Shown piece after piece: positions 1 through 6,140 of a DNA stretch of 7,962 nucleotides (position 1 is the stretch's first letter; each line of letters opens with the position of its first letter). The stretch lies in assembly GCA_028290245.1 (NCBI GenBank), contig JAQGKG010000267.1, forward strand, positions 1-7,962, read 5' to 3'. The translations under genes and the position numbers were made by a program. The notes beneath the pieces were generated by a model. The model was not told the origin of the DNA, ran no database searches, and saw nothing but the letters and a program-made list of their open reading frames with translations. This DNA is from Devosia sp. (GTDB taxonomy: Bacteria > Pseudomonadota > Alphaproteobacteria > Rhizobiales > Devosiaceae).

Positions 1-340
1 ACTCGAACGGTCCAGAACGGCGGCCACCGACACGCGCACTATCTTGGCAAAGGCTTGCGCTGCCTATCTCGATTTCGCCCGGGCACGGCCTATCATCTAT
101 GAGGCGATGTTCGTTCTGCCAACTGGAATTCATTTCACCAGCGAGGACACCCCTTCCGCCCTGCGAAAGGCCTTTTCCGAGTTGGTGGCGGCGCTCGGAG
201 CAAACCGGGAGTCTCCTGAAATTCTGGCCGAAGTACTTTGGGGAGCCCTACATGGATTGGCCACCCTGACGCGATCGGGACGTATCCCTGCAACACAAGC
301 CGACCTCCGTCTGACCGTGCTAGTTCAAACATTCAGCTGA
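1..340 (+). CDS. TetR/AcrR-family transcriptional regulator, C-terminal part (5' end outside window)
   Basis: The reading frame is open from the left edge (first full codon at position 2) to a TGA at 338-340, so about 112 C-terminal residues are visible. The DNA-binding N-terminus lies outside the window. The visible part reads like the ligand-binding domain of a TetR regulator of the WHG/TetR_C type: a helix with AYLDFARARPIIYEAMF, a variable loop, then a helix with a W-G-A-L-H-G-L-A-T-L pattern, which is typical of that C-terminal domain. An internal TTG at 44 could be taken for a start, but the frame continues upstream with family-like sequence, so the gene is partial rather than short. 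The effector and target genes cannot be told from this part. It is convergent with the bdcA remnant to its right. The family call is fairly firm; the subfamily is not known. Confidence 0.72.
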   Translation, partial: LERSRTAATDTRTILAKACAAYLDFARARPIIYEAMFVLPTGIHFTSEDTPSALRKAFSELVAALGANRESPEILAEVLWGALHGLATLTRSGRIPATQADLRLTVLVQTFS

Positions 341-395
341 ACTCGACCCATTGCTACCCAAGATATTAAGGCCCCCATCGAAGCGAGCCATGGTC

Positions 396-438
396 CGCAG
401 TCGTCCCTGGGCCGTAAATGGCTTCATGAACGACTGCG
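396..438. repeat. Perfect 9-bp inverted repeat between convergent genes
   Basis: CGCAGTCGT at 396-404 is the exact reverse complement of ACGACTGCG at 430-438, with a 25-base spacer. It lies in the 147-base gap between the end of the TetR gene and the end of the bdcA remnant, which converge on it. A role as a bidirectional transcription stop is possible, but no T-run follows on either strand, so an intrinsic terminator is not supported. It could also be a protein site or chance. I see nothing else in the gap. Confidence 0.4.
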
Positions 439-487
439 TCTTCAAGTCCGTCGGGCGTCAGTGACCCTTGTCCTGGACTGAAACCCC

Positions 488-1069
488 TTATGCCCCGAAA
501 GCGCCGTCAATCGTATGCATGGCCCCGGTGACGAAGCCCGTCTCGCTCCCTGCTAGCCAAGCGACCATTCCAGCCACCTCTTCGGGGCGGCCGTGGCGCT
601 TGATGGCCATGAAACTGTGCATCAGGTCCTTCATTGGCCCATCCTCCGGATTGGCATCCGTGTCAGTCGGACCCGGCTGCACGATGTTGATCGTGATGCC
701 GCGCGGGCCGAAATCGCGTGCCAATCCTCGCGCCATCCCCTGGAGAGCGGACTTGCTCAGCGCGTAAGAGGCCATGCCGGGCATCGGCATCCGGTCACCG
801 TTTACCGAACCGATCACGATGATACGCCCGCCCTCAGGCATATTGCGTGCTGCCTCGACCGCAGCATGGTAGGGCGCACGCACGTTGACCCGGAACAAGC
901 GGTCGATTTCGTCGGGGTCCTGCTCAAGCGCATCGCCGAACACGCCAATGCCGGAACTAACGACAAGGACGTCGAGCGGCCCACTATCGCGAACGCGGGC
1001 GATTACGGCGTCACGATCGGCGCTGTCCGTCATGGCAGCCGTGCTGCCGGTCTCGGCCGCCAACCTTCC
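488..1069 (-). pseudogene. bdcA: bdcA-like short-chain dehydrogenase, 5'-truncated remnant
   Basis: The conserved part reads from a sequence like RLAAETG (near 1066) to a TAA at 488-490, about 190 residues. From memory it matches E. coli BdcA (YjgI, a cyclic-di-GMP-binding, NADPH-dependent SDR linked to biofilm dispersal) almost segment by segment: DSADRDAV, GIGVFG, GSVNGDRMP, SKSALQGMARGLARDFGPRG, AIKRHG-PEEVAGMVAWLAG and the C-terminal GAMHTIDGAFGA. In the 204-codon frame starting at GTG 1102, the SDR catalytic residues are present: N73, S99, Y113 and K117. The first roughly 50 residues, with the beta-alpha-beta fold and the glycine-rich TGxxxGIG cofactor motif, are absent, and an in-frame TGA lies directly before the GTG. 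Upstream sequence belongs instead to the opposite-strand bdcR remnant. A protein without the nucleotide-binding motif is unlikely to be an active enzyme. The broader SDR call is nearly certain. Confidence 0.85.
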
Positions 1070-1340
1070 GGACGCTGCCGGATGTCTCGTGCTGGAAGGC
1101 ACTCACAGCCACGATGTCAGTGCTAGAGAGGCGTCTTGCGCCCATTCTCGAGCTGCTGAAGATCTAATTCGAACCTATGTCGCAGAGCGCTATCCCGTAG
1201 GATCAGACCAACTTACGGACTTCGTCGCGACGACCATGTTTGGACTTTCCGCCAAGGCACGCAATGGTCATTGCCTGGACCGACTCCTCGCCACCGCTCG
1301 CCTCGCAGGGCTGGCCCTGAAGCAGTCGATCTCCAATTAA
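1070..1340 (+). pseudogene. bdcR: bdcR-like TetR regulator, 5'-truncated remnant
   Basis: From 1071 the plus-strand frame reads DAAGCLVLEGTHSHD and continues to a TAA at 1338-1340, about 89 residues. This resembles the C-terminal half of E. coli BdcR (YjgJ): GC-VLEG-HSHD, then A-R, a helix with AAE--I--Y-A-R-P, then TDF-(A/S)T-M-GLSA-AR-GH and A-A-LAG-A-K at the end. The roughly 105 N-terminal residues, including the helix-turn-helix, are missing. The frame upstream of 1071 stays open only by running antisense through bdcA and has no regulator-like sequence. In E. coli, BdcR is encoded divergently from bdcA, so losing both 5' ends fits one deletion across the shared promoter. The fragment has no plausible start or DNA-binding domain and is called a pseudogene. 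Confidence 0.82.
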
Positions 1341-1471
1341 AGACGATACTGGCTGTTGACCTGAAGAACGACACATCCAAATCGATTTCGACCTGATCGC
1401 CGTAGTGGCCTCAGCTTGTCCTAAGAAGCAGGGTTGCATTCGCTGACGGACAACGCTTATGGTGCGTCATC

Positions 1472-1560
1472 CACAGGGGTGCTCCGTAGGTCGGGGCTGA
1501 GATGAGGGCGGAAAGCCTTCGGACCCTATAGCTGATCTGGGTAATACCAGCGGAGCGAGG
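1472..1560 (+). promoter_or_regulatory. TPP riboswitch (THI element)
   Basis: The conserved THI-box blocks appear in order. GGGGTGC at 1476-1482 has a GGGT strand that pairs with ACCC at 1523-1526 (helix P2). CTCCG 1482-1486 pairs with CGGGG 1492-1496, with one wobble (P3). CTGAGA at 1497-1502 is the pyrimidine-sensing junction. CTGATCTGGGTAATACCAGCG at about 1532-1552 is the hallmark P4/P5 arm that grips the pyrophosphate. An extra hairpin, AGGGC 1505-1509 with GCCTT 1515-1519, sits between CTGAGA and ACCC. The usual closing helix P1 is weak here. The likely Shine-Dalgarno, GAGG at 1557-1560, is at the 3' edge, six bases before the ATG at 1567, and no T-run terminator follows. TPP binding therefore probably blocks translation initiation. 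The genes downstream are thiamin-precursor transport genes, which supports the call. Confidence 0.93.
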
Positions 1561-1566
1561 CGGGCC

Positions 1567-2174
1567 ATGTTTTCGGGCGCACAGATTTCCCTATATCCCA
1601 TGACCGACGATTTTGTCGGCGTGATCATGAGCGCCTTGAGCGCACTTGACCCTACCGCGACCAGTTGCGCATCGAAACCGATGACATCTCGACGCTCATT
1701 GTTGGCCCGCCTGAAGTGCTGTTTCCGGCCATGCGCGATCTCTTCAGCGCCGCAGCCCGCACCGGCAAACATTGCGTGCTCTCGGCGGCCATATCCCGCG
1801 GCTGCCCCGGCGAGCCCGACGATGCCATCTGCAATTCGTCCCATTTCCATGGCCCGATCGCGGCCCTTTCCGAACGACAGGCCACAGCGCTTGCCGCAGT
1901 AGGGGATGCCCCCAATATGGGCGTGTTCTCGGTCGCCCAGCTGTCGCTTTACGTCATGGGCCAAGGCAACCATATGGACGAAATCTATGGCTGCATTGAC
2001 TTCCTCAAGCAGTCCGGCACCTTCGAAAAGTCCAAGCATTTCGCCACCAAGCTCAATGGCGATACCGGCGCCCTTTTCGCCACCATCGAACAGGCCTTCT
2101 GCAGCTTTGGCCCGCCAGAAGGCCATGTCACCATCGATCTGACGGTTTCGGCCAACAGCCCCAGCGCGCGCTGA
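1567..2174 (+). pseudogene. ykoF: YkoF-like thiamin/HMP-binding protein, with apparent frameshift
   Basis: YkoF-family proteins bind thiamin or its pyrimidine precursor HMP and usually accompany thiamin ABC transporters. The fold is a tandem repeat. Repeat 1 starts at ATG 1567 with AQISLYPM. Repeat 2 starts near 1936 with VAQLSLYVMG and ends with HVTIDLTVSANSPS before the TGA at 2172-2174. The ATG-1567 frame keeps family sequence only through codon 28 (GAC 1648-1650). Family sequence then resumes in another frame as YRDQLRIETDDISTLIVG. One extra C in the CCC run at 1650-1652 would give D-P-Y-R-D and restore about 202 residues, near the size of Bacillus subtilis YkoF. As written, translation from 1567 would stop at 1902. 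The start is supported by GAGG at 1557-1560 inside the riboswitch edge. It is either a recent pseudogene or a sequencing indel; the family call is strong. Confidence 0.8.
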
Positions 2175-2189
2175 ACGGAAGGCCGATCC

Positions 2190-2987
2190 ATGTCGAACTC
2201 TTCCGCCGCGCCGCGCCTGCTCGCGCGCTTTTTCCGGCATGCCGGCCCCGCCGTTGCGTCGGTGTCCGCACTGATCCTGGGCTGGGAAGCCTATGTGCAG
2301 CTTTCGGGCATTTCGCCCACTGCCCTGCCCGCTCCGTCGCGCATCATCGTGCAGGGTTTCGAGCAACGCGAAGCCCTGGCGCGCCACAGCCTCGCGACAC
2401 TTCAAGCCACGACATTCGGCTTTGCCTCTTCGCTGACGGCCGCTTTCCTTTTCTCGATCCTCATCGATTTTTTCCGACCGCTGCGACGGGCGCTGTTCCC
2501 CGTCTTCATCATCACTCAGACCCTGCCGCTCGTCGCCATCGCGCCGCTGATCGTTCTGTGGTTCGGCTTCGGGCTCACTCCAAAAATTGTCTTGGTCGCC
2601 CTCGTCACCTTCTTCCCGATGCTGGTCGCCCTCGCCCAAGGCTATGAAGCAACCGACCGTGATATCTCGGCCCTGCTAGACTCCATGGGTGCCTCGCGCT
2701 GGCGCATATTCGTCATGGCCCGCCTGCCCTCGGCTCTGCCCTATTTCTTTGCGGGCCTGCGCATTTCGATCACCTATGCCGTGGTGGGCGCCATCTTTGC
2801 CGAATATGCCGGCGCGGCCCGGGGCCTTGGCATCTATATCCTCAATGCCAAAAACAATTTCCGGCCCGATCTCGTACTGGCGGCCGTTTTCGTCAGCGCC
2901 ACCCTCACACTGCTATTGTTCGGCGCCACCGTGCTCCTGCAACGCGCCGCAATGCCTTGGACCCGCCTGACGGAGACGCGGCCATGA
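2190..2987 (+). CDS. thiX: Thiamin-precursor ABC transporter permease ThiX
   Basis: Inner-membrane permease of the BPD_transp_1 family (SsuC/TauC-like branch), 265 residues, a normal length. Hydrophobic segments lie at about residues 20-38, 70-94, 103-125, 132-152, 182-205 and 228-250. The cytoplasmic EAA loop that contacts the ATPase is at about 160-180: ALLDSMGASRWRIF followed by -LP. The start at ATG 2190 has GGAAGG at 2177-2182 seven bases upstream, and it follows the ykoF stop by 15 bases. Its TGA at 2985-2987 overlaps the thiZ start as ATGA, so the two are probably translationally coupled. Sequence alone would only say nitrate/sulfonate/taurine-type permease. The thiamin-precursor assignment comes from the TPP riboswitch, the YkoF-like gene and the THI5-like binding protein in the same operon. 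Confidence 0.9.
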   Translation: MSNSSAAPRLLARFFRHAGPAVASVSALILGWEAYVQLSGISPTALPAPSRIIVQGFEQREALARHSLATLQATTFGFASSLTAAFLFSILIDFFRPLRRALFPVFIITQTLPLVAIAPLIVLWFGFGLTPKIVLVALVTFFPMLVALAQGYEATDRDISALLDSMGASRWRIFVMARLPSALPYFFAGLRISITYAVVGAIFAEYAGAARGLGIYILNAKNNFRPDLVLAAVFVSATLTLLLFGATVLLQRAAMPWTRLTETRP

Positions 2988-3733
2988 GCCCGGCGCGTCT
3001 GCAGCTCCAAAACCTCTGCAAAAGCTTCGGCCCCACCAAAGTCCTTGCCGACATCAACCTTTCCGTTCAACCCGGCGAATTCGTCTCCGTTCTTGGCCCT
3101 TCCGGCGCCGGCAAATCCACAATCCTACACCTGCTCACTGGCGCCAGTTCCCCCGATGCAGGCCAGATGCTGTTCGATGGCCAGCCCCTTTCCCGCGCCA
3201 GCCACCGCTTTGCCTTCATGCCCCAGGGCGATGCGCTCATGCCCTGGCGCCGCATCATCGACAACACGACGCTAGGCCTTGAGGTCCAGGGTTTTAGCCG
3301 TGAGGCCGCCCGCGCCATGGTCGCCCCGCTCTTCGCCGAGTTCGGCCTCGCCGGTTTTGAAAACCACTACCCCGCCCAACTCTCCGGCGGCATGCGTCAG
3401 CGCGCCGCCTTGCTGCGCACCGTCGTTCAAGAGCGGCCCATGCTCCTGCTTGACGAACCCTTCGGGGCGCTCGATGCCCTGACCCGCGCACAGATGCAGC
3501 GCTGGCTCGCCACCATGTGGACCCGCCACCGCTGGACGGTCCTCCTCATCACCCATGATGTACGCGAAGCCGTGCTCCTCTCGGACCGCATCTATGTGCT
3601 GTCGGCCCGCCCTGCCCGCGTCGCTCACGAATTCCAAGTTCCGCTCGATCATCCCCGCCAGGGCATTGGTTCACCCGCGCTTGCCGACATCGAAGCCGAA
3701 ATCTTGCAGACCCTGCTCAATCCGGAGGACTAA
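2984..3733 (+). CDS. thiZ: Thiamin-precursor ABC transporter ATPase ThiZ
   Basis: Cytoplasmic ATP-binding subunit, 249 residues from ATG 2984. All nucleotide-binding motifs are intact: Walker A GPSGAGKST at residues 38-46, Q-loop Q81 in FMPQGDALMPW, signature LSGGMRQR at 133-140, Walker B LLLDEPF with catalytic E158, D-loop GALD at 161-164, and switch histidine H191 in LITHD. It resembles the SsuB/TauB/ThiZ group that pairs with two BPD_transp_1 permeases. An upstream in-frame TTG at 2957 exists, but the ATG at 2984 overlaps the thiX stop as ATGA, and MSPARLQLQNLCKSFG is the usual N-terminal length before the first strand. It would power import of the pyrimidine delivered by ThiY. Stop is TAA 3731-3733, three bases before thiY; the thiY Shine-Dalgarno lies within its last codons. 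Confidence 0.92.
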   Translation: MSPARLQLQNLCKSFGPTKVLADINLSVQPGEFVSVLGPSGAGKSTILHLLTGASSPDAGQMLFDGQPLSRASHRFAFMPQGDALMPWRRIIDNTTLGLEVQGFSREAARAMVAPLFAEFGLAGFENHYPAQLSGGMRQRAALLRTVVQERPMLLLDEPFGALDALTRAQMQRWLATMWTRHRWTVLLITHDVREAVLLSDRIYVLSARPARVAHEFQVPLDHPRQGIGSPALADIEAEILQTLLNPED

Positions 3734-3736
3734 TCC

Positions 3737-4744
3737 ATGCCGCTTTCCCGCCTTATCCCAGCACTCGGCCTTGCCGCCAGCCTCGCCATGACACCAGCTT
3801 TCGCTCAACCCGTTCCAGTAACGATTGCGCTCGACTGGACGCCCAATACCAACCATATCGGGCTCTACGTGGCCGAGGCGAAAGGCTTTTACGAGGAAGC
3901 CGGGCTGGCGGTCGAAATCTTGCCCTACACCGACACCTCCGCCGGCACGCTGGTCGCCAATCATGTCGCCGACTTCGGCATTCTAGGTTCCATCGGCCTT
4001 TTCACCCAGCGCGCCGCCGGCGCTGATCTCGTCGCCACCTATGCCGTGGTGCAGACCGAAACCGGGCGCGTGGTCTTTAATGCCGACCGGCAGGACATCC
4101 AGACCCCCAGCGATCTCGACGGCAAAATCTATGGCGGCTTCGGCAGTGCTTGGGAGACGGCCATTATCGGCACGATCATCCAGCATGATGGCGGCACAGG
4201 TGAATTCGAAACCGTGACCCTTGGCACTTCGGCGTATGAAGCCCTCGCCAACGGTGCTGTCGATTTCACCCTCGAAGTCTATACTTGGGAAGGTGTCAAA
4301 GCCGAGCGCGACGGCCCGGCGCAACGCGCCTTCCGCTACGCCGATTTCGGCGTACCCGACCAGCACACCAATTTCATCGGCACCAGCAGCGCCTATCTCG
4401 CCGACAATGCCGAAACGGCAAAGGCCTTTATCTCCGCCAGCCAGCGCGGCTATGAATATGCCGTCGCCCATCCCGACGAGGCCACCGATATTATGGTTGC
4501 CGCCAATGTCGACGTCTTGCTCGACCGCGATTTCGTCCGCGCATCGCTGCAAGCCCTGATCGATGGTCATTACCTCAAGGCCGAAGACGGCGCCGTCGGC
4601 ACCATCGACCCTTCAAAGATGGACGCCGTCGGCACGTTCCTCTTCGATGCTTGCATCCTCAAGGACGGCAATGGCGCGCCTGAAAAAGCCAAGCCAGATT
4701 TCACCACCTACTATTCCAACGCCTATCTGGGCACCACGCCATGA
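3737..4744 (+). CDS. thiY: Thiamin-precursor periplasmic binding protein ThiY (NMT1/THI5-like)
   Basis: Substrate-binding protein of the NMT1/THI5-like family, 335 residues. Residues 1-23 form a Sec signal peptide: basic R5, a hydrophobic LIPALGLAASLAM core, and an AFA site before Q24. The mature protein opens with VTIALDWTPNTNHIGLYVA (about 28-46), the family hallmark of ThiY and yeast THI5-like proteins, and later has FGSAWE near 135-140. Characterised ThiY of Bacillus halodurans binds a formylated aminomethyl-pyrimidine that is a thiamin breakdown product. Whether this one prefers that compound or HMP cannot be read from the sequence. The start ATG 3737 has GGAGG at 3724-3728, eight bases upstream. 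It is the last complete gene of the riboswitch-led operon. The TGA overlaps a following ATG (ATGA 4741-4744). No TenA-like or thiD gene is visible in the window. Confidence 0.9.
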   Translation: MPLSRLIPALGLAASLAMTPAFAQPVPVTIALDWTPNTNHIGLYVAEAKGFYEEAGLAVEILPYTDTSAGTLVANHVADFGILGSIGLFTQRAAGADLVATYAVVQTETGRVVFNADRQDIQTPSDLDGKIYGGFGSAWETAIIGTIIQHDGGTGEFETVTLGTSAYEALANGAVDFTLEVYTWEGVKAERDGPAQRAFRYADFGVPDQHTNFIGTSSAYLADNAETAKAFISASQRGYEYAVAHPDEATDIMVAANVDVLLDRDFVRASLQALIDGHYLKAEDGAVGTIDPSKMDAVGTFLFDACILKDGNGAPEKAKPDFTTYYSNAYLGTTP

Positions 4745-4866
4745 ACAAAGCCGGCTCATGGGGCTCAATGAAACTTCTTGGCCTGAGCAGCCATGAAGCC
4801 AGCTGGCGCATGCCCGAACGCCGGGCCTTCGCTTCAACCCATCTCGACTATGTGGCATCCGGGCGG
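4741..4866 (+). pseudogene. Unrecognised ORF start coupled to thiY, apparently truncated
   Basis: An ATG at 4741 overlaps the thiY stop as ATGA, the same coupling seen at thiX-thiZ, and opens a frame reading MNKAGSWGSMKLLGLSSHEA and about 20 further residues. Many codons end in C or G through about 4860, as in the operon genes. After 4867 the frame only runs antisense inside the yafY-like gene until a stop at 5050-5052, so about 42 codons could be genuine. I recognise no family. The simplest reading is that a fifth operon gene once followed thiY and lost its 3' part when the next module was joined here. An alternative is a 126-base noncoding spacer with a chance overlap. No intrinsic terminator is seen after thiY. 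Confidence 0.35.
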
Positions 4867-5586
4867 TTAGTTGACCTCCAACGGTGCTGGATGGCTTTCC
4901 TTTTCACTGGAGTTCAGCTCGGCCAGATACTCTCGCAGCATGGACGCACGTCTTGGCCTGAAGCTCGTTCCGGCAAGGCGAATTTCGGTCATCCGATCTG
5001 TCCGAAACATACGAAACGCTTCTCGCAGACAGCACCATGCGAGCACAGTTAGGGTCTTGTCGGTGTACATGACGGCAAGTGGCAGGATCGTCCGCTCGGT
5101 AACTGACTGACCTTTGTCGGAATAACGAATGCTGAGGGCATTTTCCTTCCAGCAAGCCTCCCGAATGAACTGCAAATCGGCCCCTGATGAAAAGCGCGCA
5201 TCGGGCCGATAGACTTGCGAAATTGCGTGGAACAGCTGCTGATCACCCTTATCGGGCAATGTGGCGGCGATCTTGGCGATGACCGATATGGCGGCCTTGG
5301 TCAGAGCCGGGTCGCCCATGTGCTTGACCTCGGCAAGTCCTAACGCAAGCGCTTCGATCTCGGTTCGATCGAATGTCTGCGGTGGCAGAGAATAGTCCTC
5401 GATCAAACGATAGCCATAACCACGTTCTCCCTCGATCCGTGCTCCTGCAGCCCGCAGGCTGTCGATGTCGCGATAGAGGGATCGCAGGGACATACCTGTT
5501 TCCTCTGCAAGCCGCGCCGCAGTGATGGGCGCCGGCATAACGCGCATGGCCTGAAGAAGCCGAAAAAGTCTATCTGCTCTGGCCAT
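4867..5586 (-). CDS. YafY-type transcriptional regulator (wHTH + WYL domain)
   Basis: A 239-residue regulator read from ATG (5584-5586) to a TAA at 4867-4869. Residues 4-60 form a DeoR/HTH_11-type winged helix: ADRLFRLLQAMR, then a recognition region with GMSLRSLYRDIDSLRAAGA and a wing GERGYGYRL. The C-terminal half is a WYL domain, clearest at 181-199 (VLAWCCLREAFRMFRTDRM), which matches the conserved WC--R--FR-FR-DR stretch. The W-Y-L tripeptide itself is not kept. WYL domains sense small ligands or nucleic acid; the ligand here is unknown. No strong Shine-Dalgarno precedes the start, but the start fits the standard family N-terminus. It is divergent from the VOC gene 73 bases away. With the shared CAACTG repeats, this suggests it controls itself and the VOC-DUF1761-AKR genes. 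Confidence in the family is high. Confidence 0.9.
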   Translation of the reverse strand: MARADRLFRLLQAMRVMPAPITAARLAEETGMSLRSLYRDIDSLRAAGARIEGERGYGYRLIEDYSLPPQTFDRTEIEALALGLAEVKHMGDPALTKAAISVIAKIAATLPDKGDQQLFHAISQVYRPDARFSSGADLQFIREACWKENALSIRYSDKGQSVTERTILPLAVMYTDKTLTVLAWCCLREAFRMFRTDRMTEIRLAGTSFRPRRASMLREYLAELNSSEKESHPAPLEVN

Positions 5587-5589
5587 TAT

Positions 5590-5632
5590 CCAACTGCCGC
5601 AAACTGTCAGTTGGGCGCAGCTATAACAGTTG
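5590..5632. promoter_or_regulatory. Candidate operator and VOC promoter in the yafY-VOC divergent region
   Basis: Four copies of one half-site lie in 43 bases. CCAACTG at 5590-5596 is a perfect inverted partner of CAGTTGG at 5608-5614. Nested inside, AACTG-T-CAGTT at 5602-5612 is a perfect palindrome. A further AACAGTTG lies at 5625-5632. The last copy overlaps TATAAC (5622-5627), a five-of-six match to a -10 box for the VOC gene; no good -35 box is visible. A regulator bound here would cover the VOC promoter and the start region of the YafY-type gene. That the YafY-type protein is the binder is inferred from position. Confidence 0.55.
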
Positions 5633-5659
5633 CATCAACCCGAACCAAGGAGACTTTCA

Positions 5660-6085
5660 ATGGCCATCAAGACCACCGTACACCTCAATTTCCGCGGTGA
5701 CGCACGTGCTGCTCTGGCGTTTTACAACTCGGTGTTCGGCGGCGACCAGATGCTGGTGACCTATAGCGACGCGCACGCGGTCACCGATCCCGCCGAGGCC
5801 GACCAGATCATGTGGGGTCAGGTTGCGTCGGCTGATGGCTTCCATGTCATGGCTTATGACGTCCCGTCCGCGCGGTCTTGGAATCCCGGCGAAATTCCGG
5901 TCTTCGTCTCAGTTCGTGGTGATGATGCCGACGTGCTCAGGGGCTATTGGGAGAAGCTTTCGGAAGGCGGATCCGTCGTCCAGCCGATCGGTCCGGCGGG
6001 CTTCTCGCCCCTCTACGGCATGGTCAAGGACACGTTCGGTGTGACCTGGGTTCTCGACCTTCAGGTCGCTTATCCCGCGGCCTGA
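5660..6085 (+). CDS. VOC-family (PhnB/glyoxalase-like) protein
   Basis: A 141-residue protein of the vicinal oxygen chelate superfamily, PhnB/3-demethylubiquinone-methyltransferase-like branch. Residues 1-30 show the family pattern: TTVHLNFRGDARAALAFYNS followed by VFGG. The C-terminal half carries PLYGMVKDTFGVTWVLDL (117-134), typical of the second beta-alpha-beta unit. Members are small cytosolic dimers, often without an assigned substrate, and the PhnB name does not imply phosphonate metabolism. ATG 5660 is chosen because AAGGAG at 5647-5652 sits seven bases upstream; an in-frame TTG at 5630 lies in the operator and has no such site. It is the first gene of a plus-strand set with the DUF1761 protein and the aldo/keto reductase, divergent from the YafY-type regulator. 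Confidence 0.9.
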   Translation: MAIKTTVHLNFRGDARAALAFYNSVFGGDQMLVTYSDAHAVTDPAEADQIMWGQVASADGFHVMAYDVPSARSWNPGEIPVFVSVRGDDADVLRGYWEKLSEGGSVVQPIGPAGFSPLYGMVKDTFGVTWVLDLQVAYPAA

Positions 6086-6103
6086 TCACTTCACAGTCAC
6101 GAC

Positions 6104-6117
6104 GGCAGCATGCTGCC
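6104..6117. repeat. Perfect 14-bp palindrome between the VOC and DUF1761 genes
   Basis: GGCAGCATGCTGCC is its own reverse complement and lies in the 55-base gap between the VOC stop and the DUF1761 start. In RNA it can fold as GGCAG-CATG-CTGCC. It has no T-run after it. It could be a processing or attenuation hairpin that tunes the second gene, or a dyad site for a protein. Confidence 0.4.
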
Positions 6118-6140
6118 CGCCACTAATTTCAGGAAAATAT

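Noticed and set aside
593..1126. Plus-strand open frame opposite the bdcA remnant
   Set aside because: The minus strand shows unmistakable SDR sequence over the same bases, and the plus-strand translation resembles nothing.
1434..1463. TTGCAT-18-TATGGT as the promoter of the riboswitch operon
   Set aside because: Only three of six and four of six consensus matches; it is in a plausible place but too weak to list as a feature.
1648..1655. Programmed -1 frameshifting as the explanation for the ykoF break (and the AKR break)
   Set aside because: Neither site has a canonical slippery heptamer, and these families are not known to use recoding. Gene decay or a sequencing indel is simpler.
1467..2639. 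Long minus-strand open frame (390 codons) antisense to the riboswitch, the ykoF-like gene and thiX
   Set aside because: It is rich in R, G, E and D with no recognisable domain, has no Shine-Dalgarno, and lies opposite genes with clear family matches; it is a shadow frame of GC-rich codons.
3983..4570. Minus-strand open frame (195 codons) antisense to thiY
   Set aside because: It is low-complexity, G-, A- and D-rich sequence that mirrors thiY codon bias, with no motif or ribosome site.
5585..5590. GATAAT on the minus strand as a -10 box for the YafY-type gene
   Set aside because: It overlaps the start codon, so transcription would begin inside the reading frame, past the conserved N-terminus.
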